Position numbers and translations under genes: made by a program
Source of the DNA: an uncultured Bacteroidota bacterium
GTDB taxonomy: Bacteria; Bacteroidota; Bacteroidia; Chitinophagales; Chitinophagaceae
Direction of reading: 5' to 3'
Assembly: GCA_937928385.1 (NCBI GenBank)
Contig: CALEZD010000118.1
Span: forward strand, 1 to 27,195
Length of the DNA stretch: 27,195 nucleotides
Shown: positions 6,892-14,153 of the stretch, piece after piece
Layout of the letters: every line of letters begins with the position of its first letter
Numbering within the stretch: the first letter of the stretch is position 1
The notes under the pieces: model-generated
Told to the model about the DNA's origin: nothing
Database searches by the model: none
What the model saw: the letters and a program-made list of their open reading frames with translations, nothing else

Positions 6892-8331
6892 ATGAAAAAA
6901 AACATACTATTTATCATCATATTAACAGCCTTCGCTACTGAAAATTTTGCCCAATGTTTTTTACTAAAAGTCAACCTGAACGATTGTGCACTATGTACCG
7001 CACATAGCGCCTTTTTGAATCCACTAAAAACAACATTACCTGCATTTGCAATTTTCCCTACATCAAACAGGCAGGATAGCGTGGACTTGGAATATCTTGG
7101 AAAATTTTCAGAAAATAATATACGAATCATATTTAATGATACTTGGAATAGAAAATTAAATTGCGGCAATGGTATGTCATGCGTTTTTGGCTTAAGTCGG
7201 GATGGGGAAATTGAATTTTCATCACCACTTAAATTATTAACTGATAGACACATTGATAGCTTTTTGCAGAAAAACAGCGCTATACGAAGTACAAAAAACC
7301 TTCAGCATGATTCTTTGTCATACACGATGAATGAGTTGGGTGTTATCAAGATACATAATGCGGCTACCAACAGTTTAGCACGCACGATACGCTGTACTGA
7401 CTTTGACCTTCAATTGTTAGCGAACAAAATGCCCATTGATGAAAAGAAACGTTTCGAAAAGTACGGCGAAATAATTAATAGAAGAACAAGTCAGTTTATT
7501 GCACGATTTGCAAATATACATTTAGGGGAAAATGGTGATTTACTTGTTAAACTTTCTTTCTACACTACCCCCGATAGCTTGACGGCAAACATTACAGATC
7601 AATATGCAATAATTCATTACGATGGTCTGGGAAATTATAAGGATGTCTATCTTATTGAGAAGTCTAATGATTTTTACTTCAGCGATAATAGTTTTTTATG
7701 GGCTAATGAAGATACCGTCTATTTAGTTATCAAAAATAATATCATGACAAATCAGTCCCAAAAGCCTGGAGACGAAGGAAACTTCATAGGTCTATTTATA
7801 AAGAAAAATGGTAATTATGTTTTTGATAGCTATGTACCATATAGTATGCCTTCTGTATATCAACAAAAGTACCATTATAATTATCTAAGTTCTAGCTCTT
7901 CGTATTACCCACTATTCGTTAATAAATTTTCTAACGATGTCTATAATTTAAATACAAAGGAATCTGTATTTATTATTGATAGCTTGGAATATATAACCGG
8001 AATAAACAATGCAGCTTTTGATCCTCAGGTATCAATAAAAGCTGATGAGAAGCTGAATGTATGTGGCGTAGCACCTGTATTTGGATGGCCTAATTTATAT
8101 TCTGTACCTTTCATATATGACAACAATCTCTTTATTAATTTTTATACAGAAGATTTAACAAAAAAATACACCTATAACTGGGGACCAGCAGTTATAGCAG
8201 GAAATTCAATAGTCTCTGCCAGGGGAATTAAAGGAAAGGATGCGCTTTCAGTAATTTATGTCAATAAGGATAAAACATGGACATCTGTTGCTTTACCAAT
8301 GAGTCTTTTCATGCCTGAAAACTTAAACTAA
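6892..8331 (+). CDS. Secreted protein with N-terminal CxxC thioredoxin-like region and propeller-like remainder
   Basis: 479 residues with a signal peptide (about 1-20, NFA-Q). Residues 22-125 look like a degenerate thioredoxin/TlpA fold: a C32-A-L-C35 pair at the start of a helix, strand PAFAIFP, strand IRIIFND and strand CVFGLSRDGEI. Two more cysteines are at 91 and 97. The remainder (about 140-475) is rich in short beta-strand and turn segments such as DQYAIIHYDGLGNY and suggests a beta-propeller, but no repeat family is certain. Base composition is low in GC: a hand count of 7681-7740 gives 16 of 60. Downstream of the small four-Cys protein; a redox or binding relation between them is inference. 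Confidence 0.7.
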   Translation: MKKNILFIIILTAFATENFAQCFLLKVNLNDCALCTAHSAFLNPLKTTLPAFAIFPTSNRQDSVDLEYLGKFSENNIRIIFNDTWNRKLNCGNGMSCVFGLSRDGEIEFSSPLKLLTDRHIDSFLQKNSAIRSTKNLQHDSLSYTMNELGVIKIHNAATNSLARTIRCTDFDLQLLANKMPIDEKKRFEKYGEIINRRTSQFIARFANIHLGENGDLLVKLSFYTTPDSLTANITDQYAIIHYDGLGNYKDVYLIEKSNDFYFSDNSFLWANEDTVYLVIKNNIMTNQSQKPGDEGNFIGLFIKKNGNYVFDSYVPYSMPSVYQQKYHYNYLSSSSSYYPLFVNKFSNDVYNLNTKESVFIIDSLEYITGINNAAFDPQVSIKADEKLNVCGVAPVFGWPNLYSVPFIYDNNLFINFYTEDLTKKYTYNWGPAVIAGNSIVSARGIKGKDALSVIYVNKDKTWTSVALPMSLFMPENLN

Positions 8332-8343
8332 ATTCTCACACCT

Positions 8344-8384
8344 GGCGCAAGCCTTTCCTCCTTAGGCGGACAAGTTCGACTTGT
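8344..8384. repeat. Short inverted repeat between convergent genes
   Basis: ACAAGT-TCG-ACTTGT (8370-8384) is a perfect 6-bp hairpin. GGCGCAAG at 8344-8351 is the reverse complement of CTTGCGCC at 5947-5954, next to the similar hairpin AAGTC-GAAA-GACTT. The related pieces bracket the AT-rich genes at 6455-8331, but matches this short can occur by chance. No good terminator is seen for the cytochrome gene. Confidence 0.35.
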
Positions 8385-8388
8385 AATC

Positions 8389-8733
8389 CTACACCCCCTT
8401 TATAGCATGTAAATAATCTATTATCTGCCTGCGCTTAACCGTATCTCTTATAGGGGCGTGATACTCGTTAATCATTTTGTCCACCAGCTCTTCCCAGGTG
8501 GCGTAGCTCATGCGGGGCTGCATCTCAATATAGCGCAGCGAGTGGCAGGGCGTGCAGTAGCTTTCTACCAGGGCTACATGGCCCGCCTGCGGCAGCACGG
8601 TCTGCACATCGCTTACATCGGTAACGGGGGAGATGTCGGCTCTGGTTGTAGCTGCTTCATCCTGCGTGCCGGCGTTGCAGTTGCAGAGCAGCATCACCAC
8701 TACAGGCAGGCTATATTTCAGTAGTTTCTTCAT
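8389..8733 (-). CDS. Small c-type cytochrome, SorB-like electron acceptor
   Basis: 114 residues with an N-terminal export signal; cysteines at 17 and 19 (MLLCNC) make a lipoprotein possible though the lipobox is imperfect. One haem c site C60-T-P-C63-H64 is followed by methionines at 71 and 75 and MSYATWEELVDKM, typical of small class I cytochromes. Its ATG (8733-8731) overlaps the TGA of the upstream molybdopterin gene by 4 bases, so translation is likely coupled. This gene order matches SorA-SorB sulfite dehydrogenases, where the cytochrome takes electrons from the Mo subunit. I reject a longer frame from 8934, which runs inside the upstream gene. Confidence 0.85.
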   Translation of the reverse strand: MKKLLKYSLPVVVMLLCNCNAGTQDEAATTRADISPVTDVSDVQTVLPQAGHVALVESYCTPCHSLRYIEMQPRMSYATWEELVDKMINEYHAPIRDTVKRRQIIDYLHAIKGV

Positions 8734-9944
8734 TGCACTACCAATGGTAAAGATTCTATTTCGTTGCGCATATACCCGCTGCGGTTCCAGTGGCGCGTGG
8801 GTTGTGTTTTGCCGGCTGCGTTCGTGGCTTTCACCAGCAGTTGCACATTGCCCTCTTTGGGCGGAGTATAAGTATAATGCCACCTCCTCCACGAGTACCT
8901 GCCCAAATCGTGCCCCAGCCTTGCAGGCTGCCATGTAGCACCACCATCACTACTCAGTTCTACTTTCACTATGCCTGCGCCGTCGTCCATAGCCAGCCCC
9001 TGTACTTCGCAGGTTACTCCTTTTTCTACCACCGTACCCGGCTCGGGGTGTACAAACAGCGAGCGTACATCCATCCTGCTGATGGGCACCAGGTTGCGGC
9101 TGAGATTGGCGGGATTTTCGTTGGCATCTACCGCATCGGCGGGTATGCGGTAGGCTTTGTCCATCCAGAAGTTGTCAAACGAGTCGGCATGCAGGGATAT
9201 ATGGCTGAGCATGCCCACCCAGTAGGTAGCGTACCAGCCCGGCACCACCAGCTTCAGCGGGTAGCCGTTCAGGTAGGGCAATGGTTCGCCGTTCATAGCA
9301 TAAGCCACCATCACTTCTCCATCCATAGCATGCGCCAGTTCCAATGATTTGATAAAGTCGGGCGTATTGGGAAACACGGGTTGGTCCAGCCCGTTGAAAG
9401 CCACGGTTTTTGTATTGACCCGCGCACCTGCCATCTGCAATATATCTTTCAGCCGCACACCCGTCCACTCGGCATTACCCATGCCGCCGTTCTTCCATTG
9501 CGCACCCGGCACGCGGGGGTCGCAAAAGTTGCGGGCGTTGCCGGCGCAGGCGCATACCGCCACCAGTTTATAGGGTTCAAATTGTGTCTTCAGGTCGTGC
9601 ATGCTGAGCGCCAGCGGGCGCGCGGCATTACCCGTTACTCTCAGTTGAAAAGTATCTTCGCTAACCGGCTGCGGAGGCACCGGCAGGTGCCAGCGCACGA
9701 AGAAGACATCGTTGGGCGTAATATCCTGCATGAAATAGCTGAGCGGGGTCTCCAGGTTGTACGGCCTGTCCGTCAGCAAGCACAGGGGCTTTTTGCCCGG
9801 CGCAGCCACCAGCCTGTTCTCCAGCGAGTCTTCTATCCTGCGCTCCCTGGCATTATAGTCGGGTGTTTCCGTTTCGCCACAGGCAGCCAGCAGCATAACC
9901 ATTATGGCCGCCGATACATAGCTGTATAATGCGAAAGATTTCAT
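8730..9944 (-). CDS. SorA-like molybdopterin oxidoreductase lipoprotein (sulfite oxidase family)
   Basis: 404 residues. A lipobox LLAAC (Cys 22) marks an exported lipoprotein. Residues about 75-260 form the oxidoreductase molybdopterin-binding domain with the sulfite oxidase core CACAGN: Cys 133 is the expected Mo ligand, followed by GAQWKNGGMGNAEWTGVRLKDIL in family style. Residues about 280-400 are the Mo-co dimerisation domain (VEKGVTCEVQGLAMDDG, VELSSDGGATW). With the overlapping cytochrome gene it probably forms a periplasm-facing sulfite:cytochrome c oxidoreductase. The substrate is inferred; other small oxyanions are possible. No Tat twin-arginine is visible, which is odd for a cofactor-loaded Mo protein. 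Confidence 0.85.
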   Translation of the reverse strand: MKSFALYSYVSAAIMVMLLAACGETETPDYNARERRIEDSLENRLVAAPGKKPLCLLTDRPYNLETPLSYFMQDITPNDVFFVRWHLPVPPQPVSEDTFQLRVTGNAARPLALSMHDLKTQFEPYKLVAVCACAGNARNFCDPRVPGAQWKNGGMGNAEWTGVRLKDILQMAGARVNTKTVAFNGLDQPVFPNTPDFIKSLELAHAMDGEVMVAYAMNGEPLPYLNGYPLKLVVPGWYATYWVGMLSHISLHADSFDNFWMDKAYRIPADAVDANENPANLSRNLVPISRMDVRSLFVHPEPGTVVEKGVTCEVQGLAMDDGAGIVKVELSSDGGATWQPARLGHDLGRYSWRRWHYTYTPPKEGNVQLLVKATNAAGKTQPTRHWNRSGYMRNEIESLPLVVQ

Positions 9945-10050
9945 TGACTGCTGCAGTGCGTGGGATTAAGATACATAATGTGCATGGGAATCCCTGTATA
10001 ATCCCCGTTTTTACTTTACACTATAGCAGTCAGCCTTAATCCTTCAGAAA

Positions 10051-10344
10051 TTATATGCTGATGTTATTATCAAACAGGAAGTAGTCGTGATGGCAGTATT
10101 GCGGGCCCCCGGCTGTCGATGTAGTATCGAAGCAAACTAGTATGGCCACATTATCCCTATAGGGCTGTACCGCTTCGTCCAGCGGCAGTTTCTCTTCCTG
10201 CATATTGCGGAACATTTCATCGAACTGGTGCTGGGCTGCGGGCACGATGATAAAATTTTCAACCGGTACGCGGTAGGGCTTCATTACTTTTCCCTGGAAG
10301 GAATACAACTTGCTGACGATAGCGCGGGCTTCTGTCAAATTCAT
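10051..10344 (-). CDS. Hypothetical protein, 97 residues
   Basis: I do not recognise this protein. It has no signal peptide or membrane segment, a helical N-terminus (LTEARAIVSKLYSF), a middle part with EEKLPLDEAVQPYRDN and a C-terminus with QYCHHDYF. It lies 106 bases upstream of the molybdopterin gene on the same strand, so co-expression is possible but not shown. Its coding-like composition and clean spacing support it being real. Confidence 0.6.
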   Translation of the reverse strand: MNLTEARAIVSKLYSFQGKVMKPYRVPVENFIIVPAAQHQFDEMFRNMQEEKLPLDEAVQPYRDNVAILVCFDTTSTAGGPQYCHHDYFLFDNNISI

Positions 10345-10378
10345 GCTTTGTGTTTTTATTTTTTGTTTACAATGATGT

Positions 10379-10396
10379 GTACCCCCGGACGGGTAC
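10379..10396 (-). other. Hairpin in the leader of the 97-residue protein gene
   Basis: GTACCC (10379-10384) / GGGTAC (10391-10396) with a 6-base loop, 35 bases upstream of the minus-strand start at 10344. It may be a leader structure or an operator. The rest of 10397-10613 shows nothing firm; TAACTTTA at 10584-10591 is a 7-of-8 match to a -7 box for the plus-strand gene at 10614. Confidence 0.35.
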
Positions 10397-10613
10397 GCGC
10401 TCCTCTTAAATAGCCCTTATTAAAACAGGGTGCAAATATCAACCTGCAGCATATCGTTTTCCAAATTAATGCCGGTGCTTAACATGAGGATTGTATAATC
10501 GTTAACGAGGTGTTTGGAAAAGGGAAAAGTAATTGTACTGTCATTTTGTTGCTATTGCCCTGTTATCGGCAACTTATAATTCTTAACTTTAAAGTAAATA
10601 AAACCTTCCTTGT

Positions 10614-11270
10614 ATGAAAAACCTGCTCTCCCTTGCAATTATTGTACTGCTGATAACGGGCGGTTGTAAAAAAAATGACCCGGCTGCACCTAGCTCCACA
10701 GAAAAATACGACTTTAATTATAGCACTGATCCTAAAGCCGGAGATAGTGTACAGTTCACAGCTATGGGTACAACGTCAACTAATATCACATGGACTATCG
10801 GTTATTATAGAGATGCTTATTACCTGGAAGACACTATTAAGGGGACGCCTGTCAAACGGTATTTCCCCAAGCACGGAACTTTCAAAGTGCATATGATAGT
10901 GGACGGGGATACCACCAAAAAGGTAACCAAAGAAATGAAGGTGAAAGCCTATGATATATTATTCCTGGATAAAGACTGGCATTGGGCGGGCATACATATC
11001 AAGTGGGGCCTGAATACACCCAGAGATACTACTGCAATAGATACCTTTATGGAAAGAATTATTGTAGTGGATGACACAACTGTAGAATTCCAAGGCTCGA
11101 AGTTTAATGTAGAAGGGGTCAATCCGCAGCAGGATAAGATTTACTTCAAAGACCTGACTGGTTATTACTGGAAGAGATCTTTATACGTCCAAAAGCAAAC
11201 AGTTTATTATTTCAGTACAGGCGGCAGCAATGGCGGCTATACCAAGTACATGAATACTGTGCAGCCATAA
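10614..11270 (+). CDS. Lipoprotein with PKD-like N-terminal region
   Basis: 218 residues. The signal ends in ITGGC (Cys 18) followed by Lys-Lys, so it is a lipoprotein. Residues about 30-115 read like a PKD/Ig-type fold: FNYSTDPKAGDSVQFTAMG, TNITWTIG and YFPKHGTFKVHMIVDGD. The C-terminal part (about 120-215) is rich in aromatic residues and ends in strand-like segments. Function unknown; a surface or periplasmic binding role is inference. It converges with the minus-strand gene ending at 11294. Confidence 0.75.
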   Translation: MKNLLSLAIIVLLITGGCKKNDPAAPSSTEKYDFNYSTDPKAGDSVQFTAMGTTSTNITWTIGYYRDAYYLEDTIKGTPVKRYFPKHGTFKVHMIVDGDTTKKVTKEMKVKAYDILFLDKDWHWAGIHIKWGLNTPRDTTAIDTFMERIIVVDDTTVEFQGSKFNVEGVNPQQDKIYFKDLTGYYWKRSLYVQKQTVYYFSTGGSNGGYTKYMNTVQP

Positions 11271-11293
11271 GGCGGCAACACTTATAGGTGATA

Positions 11294-12013
11294 CTACTCC
11301 ACCCGCATCTGCTCCAGTTTCTCCAAAGTCAGCGTGGGGTCGTATATCACTCCTGACTGTCGGGCGTATTCTTCTACCGTAGTTTCAAAGCCCTTGCTCT
11401 TTCTCATTTCGTTAATATGCTCGGGGCTTTTTACAGGACTGATATAATAACGGGTTACTATTTTGTTGGTGGCTTTGTCGAGCATCTTTACCCCTGTATA
11501 GTGCGAGCCGTAGTTTTGTGTCCTGCCTTTTTCCGCCAGTATATGGTCCTCCAACATGGCCACGGCGTATTGGGGAATTTCACCCATTGTATAAGCCTGG
11601 TTCACCCGCGGGTAATACTTCTGTTTCTGGTCCGAATGTAATATCACCGACAATGCCACTAACTGTGTCTGTTCTCCCACCAGCGATTTTCCGGGGTAGT
11701 ACGCATCACTGGTGCGGATGATTCTTGCCACCACCGCCAGGTTTTCACTGTCATTTACCGCCTGCAGCTTGTCCAGGTGCGCCTCTACATCGTTAGGTTT
11801 TATTTTAAAAGCTTTAGCCAGCGAATCGCGGGTAGCATCCTTCATGCCTACAAGATATCTGCGGTATTGCCAGTCTTTTATATGCACCGCATCCAGGTCT
11901 TTCTTAGCCACGGGGTCAAACACTATAGCGAATAAATTTTCATACTCCTGATCCTGCCCTTGCGCATACAGCGTCGGCAGGAAAAGCAACAGGCATAAAA
12001 GGGCGGTTTTCAT
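11294..12013 (-). CDS. Exported DUF6624-like protein
   Basis: 239 residues from the ATG at 12013, where a normal signal peptide begins (MKTALLCLLLFLPTLYAQ); an in-frame ATG at 12028 would add five residues ahead of it. The middle part has the pattern I associate with DUF6624: LSVILHSDQKQKYYP, then AVAMLEDHILAEKGRTQNYGS with a conserved His-Asp and Gln-x-Tyr-Gly. Function of that family is unknown to me. No active site is assigned. Transcribed away from the signalling cassette that starts at 12228. Confidence 0.7.
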   Translation of the reverse strand: MKTALLCLLLFLPTLYAQGQDQEYENLFAIVFDPVAKKDLDAVHIKDWQYRRYLVGMKDATRDSLAKAFKIKPNDVEAHLDKLQAVNDSENLAVVARIIRTSDAYYPGKSLVGEQTQLVALSVILHSDQKQKYYPRVNQAYTMGEIPQYAVAMLEDHILAEKGRTQNYGSHYTGVKMLDKATNKIVTRYYISPVKSPEHINEMRKSKGFETTVEEYARQSGVIYDPTLTLEKLEQMRVE

Positions 12014-12183
12014 ATACTGAATATACATATTATCCGTTAAAAAACAGCTTGCTGCGACATCAGTTCCACCGCGCAGCGGGGAGTATTATTCTAACGATAC
12101 GTTATATTTTTCTTATTCAGTACCCTCATTTTTTAATTATTCCTGTCCACAGTTTTATCGTACCCCGCCATGCAGACTTGCTA

Positions 12184-12191
12184 TACATTTG
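12184..12191 (+). promoter_or_regulatory. Promoter -7 box of signalling cassette A
   Basis: TACATTTG is a perfect TAnnTTTG box 36 bases upstream of the first cassette gene. No -33 TTG is seen at normal spacing, so an activator may be needed. The upstream 12029-12183 holds nothing else I can name. Confidence 0.5.
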
Positions 12192-12227
12192 CCTCCGTTC
12201 AAGACTTAAACAAATCAGTAAAAATGT

Positions 12228-12728
12228 ATGAAAAATAAAATGTTCCTTATCATTGTCGCGGTACTGGCCATATATGCCTGTAATAAAAAGAACGCGACTG
12301 TAGATACCAACCTTAACAAGCCGGGCAAGACACCCGACTTCCGTTCTTATGCCCTTATGGGGCTGGATTCGCCCTTCCTGTTGCCCGATACAGCCAATGT
12401 AATGATACAGAGCTACCTCAATAGTATTGAAAATGAGCCTAATCAATTAAAATCGCTGATAGTGGACGCTAATGCGTTGCGGTATTACCTGCAGAATACC
12501 GATATAACAAGCGTGAAACTGATGTTTGCACATAAAAAAAGCTATATACAGCAGGCTACCAACCTGGATGATATGGATTATCGTGCCCTCACCATTGTGA
12601 TTGCAGGCTTTGATGAGGATAACAATTATATTTATAGTCCGCAGGGGGCGGTAATGGATTTTTGCGTGCCTTGTCCATTAGATTGTCCAACTAACGGAAC
12701 TGCATCAAATGATATACTAATTGATTAA
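12228..12728 (+). CDS. Cassette A small lipoprotein with conserved Cys-Pro C-terminus
   Basis: 166 residues. An N-terminal hydrophobic signal ends in AIYAC (Cys 18) followed by NKKN, so it is probably a lipoprotein. Residues about 70-166 are homologous to the cassette B protein at 22414-22773: the last 47 residues align without gaps with 20 identities, ending at the same point, and include CPLDCPTNG and ASND near the C-terminus. Family unknown. Two bases separate its stop from the membrane protein start. As first gene of a membrane protein-kinase-regulator operon it may be the sensed ligand, a ligand binder or an accessory lipoprotein (inference). Confidence 0.85.
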   Translation: MKNKMFLIIVAVLAIYACNKKNATVDTNLNKPGKTPDFRSYALMGLDSPFLLPDTANVMIQSYLNSIENEPNQLKSLIVDANALRYYLQNTDITSVKLMFAHKKSYIQQATNLDDMDYRALTIVIAGFDEDNNYIYSPQGAVMDFCVPCPLDCPTNGTASNDILID

Positions 12729-12730
12729 CA

Positions 12731-13384
12731 ATGGATCCCAATAGCCGTTATTACATTTATCTAAGCGTATTGCTTCTCGCTATTCTAGGTGGAATTCGCA
12801 AATTAAACCACAAGGATAGCTCTTATAAAATTCTAATAGGTTTATTATGCCTTACATTTATTAGTGAGCTTACTTCTTATTGGGCGGCTATAAAAATTCA
12901 AAACAATATGTTTGTTTATCATTTTTTCGCCCCACTACAACTCATCATTCTTGGAAAATATTTCGATAGTATAAATCATAATAAAAAGCAGAAAATCGGT
13001 TTTATTATAGGCATTATTGGTGCTATTATCGCAGTAGTAAATACCATTTATTTTCAACCGTTAAAAATACTAAATTCTAATTTTTTACTTTTTGAGGGAC
13101 TTGTAATAATGGGGCTTTCCCTTTATACATTTCAAGGTATTTTAACTAATGAAAAGATTGATATCTACAAGTATGGTCACTTCTGGATGATTGTAATATT
13201 TATTTTCTTTTGGAGTATCACTTATACCTGGTGGGCATTATACACTGTTTTGCAAGAAAAAGAACGATTCTTGTTATTGAATGTTACACAAGTACTTTGG
13301 GCAGTTAACATTATTACGTATTCAGCTATCGGGTTTGTACTAATATATTTTTCAAGCGAGCGAAAGCAATTAGCCAATGAATGA
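12731..13384 (+). CDS. Cassette A 7-TM membrane protein, putative sensor
   Basis: 217 residues with about seven hydrophobic segments (near 8-22, 35-55, 62-80, 92-112, 117-135, 148-170, 180-205). It is homologous to the cassette B protein at 21767-22414, with conserved S-E in TM2, VYH..xPxQLxIL in TM3, VN in TM4 and WAxNIITY in TM7. No known enzyme motif is seen. It overlaps the kinase gene by 8 bases. GC is low (15 of 60 by hand at 12961-13020 against 34 of 60 in the kinase at 13681-13740). It may be the sensor for a kinase that lacks one (inference). Confidence 0.85.
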   Translation: MDPNSRYYIYLSVLLLAILGGIRKLNHKDSSYKILIGLLCLTFISELTSYWAAIKIQNNMFVYHFFAPLQLIILGKYFDSINHNKKQKIGFIIGIIGAIIAVVNTIYFQPLKILNSNFLLFEGLVIMGLSLYTFQGILTNEKIDIYKYGHFWMIVIFIFFWSITYTWWALYTVLQEKERFLLLNVTQVLWAVNIITYSAIGFVLIYFSSERKQLANE

Positions 13385-14153
13385 TAATTATCTTATTCCG
13401 ATTCTCGTAGCAGGCTCCATTCTCATCCCCTTGTTCATGTTTTACATTACAACATTTGTAATAATCAGCAAAAACAAACAAAGGAAAAGTGAAGCGGAGA
13501 AAAGGCAAATGGAATTTCGATACGAAAAGCTGCTGCTGCAAACGATGCTGGAAGTGCAGGAGAAAGCCCTGAACCAGGTTTCGCAGGAGATACATGACAA
13601 TATAGGACAGGTGCTGGCCGGCGTGCAGATGAACCTCATTTCCTTATCAGGCGGAATGGCTGAAAACCCCGACCAACTGGTGCGGGATACCAAAGAACAG
13701 GTATCGCACGCACTGAAAGACCTCAGGGACCTGAGCCGTGTATTGAACAGTAAGTATATCAACAAAATAGGGCTGGAAGAGTCGTTGAGGAAAGAAACAC
13801 AATACCTGGGTACCTACAATAAAATACAATTTGAAATAGATGTAGAGGAAGGGGACAGGCAGCTGCCCCCTGAGCGTGAACTAATGGTATTTCGCATAGC
13901 ACAGGAGTCTTTGTCAAACATTATAAAACATGCTGAGGCAACCCATGTGCGCATAATCATTGGGTATCTACCGCTGGGGTTTAGTATGCTGATAGCTGAT
14001 GACGGGAAAGGCTTTGATATGGATAATGACAAGGGTGCCGGTATTGGGCTGATGAACATGAAGCAAAGAGTGGAGGTAATGAACGGCACATTGGATATTA
14101 CCTCAGCCCCCGGCTCCGGCACAAAAATCGCAATACATATACCTTATGAATAA
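13377..14153 (+). CDS. Cassette A histidine kinase (HisKA_3/NarL type)
   Basis: 258 residues: one N-terminal TM (about 5-30), a coiled-coil linker (about 33-62), a HisKA_3 dimerisation domain with the phospho-acceptor His 73 in QEIHDNIGQVLAG, then a HATPase domain with N box (ESLSNIIKHAEA), DDGKGFD and GIGLMNMKQR. There is no extracellular sensor domain, so input probably comes from the adjacent 7-TM protein. Its start overlaps that gene by 8 bases and its end overlaps the regulator by 8 bases. The cassette B kinase also has its His at 73. Confidence 0.93.
   Translation: MNDNYLIPILVAGSILIPLFMFYITTFVIISKNKQRKSEAEKRQMEFRYEKLLLQTMLEVQEKALNQVSQEIHDNIGQVLAGVQMNLISLSGGMAENPDQLVRDTKEQVSHALKDLRDLSRVLNSKYINKIGLEESLRKETQYLGTYNKIQFEIDVEEGDRQLPPERELMVFRIAQESLSNIIKHAEATHVRIIIGYLPLGFSMLIADDGKGFDMDNDKGAGIGLMNMKQRVEVMNGTLDITSAPGSGTKIAIHIPYE

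Noticed and set aside
5947..8351. 9-bp inverted repeat (CTTGCGCCA / TGGCGCAAG) flanking the AT-rich pair as possible element ends
   Set aside because: A 9-mer match over this distance is expected by chance, there is no transposase and no target duplication.
8734..8934. 67-residue N-terminal extension of the cytochrome gene
   Set aside because: It lies wholly inside the molybdopterin gene; the internal ATG 8733 starts a proper signal peptide and overlaps the upstream stop by 4 bases.
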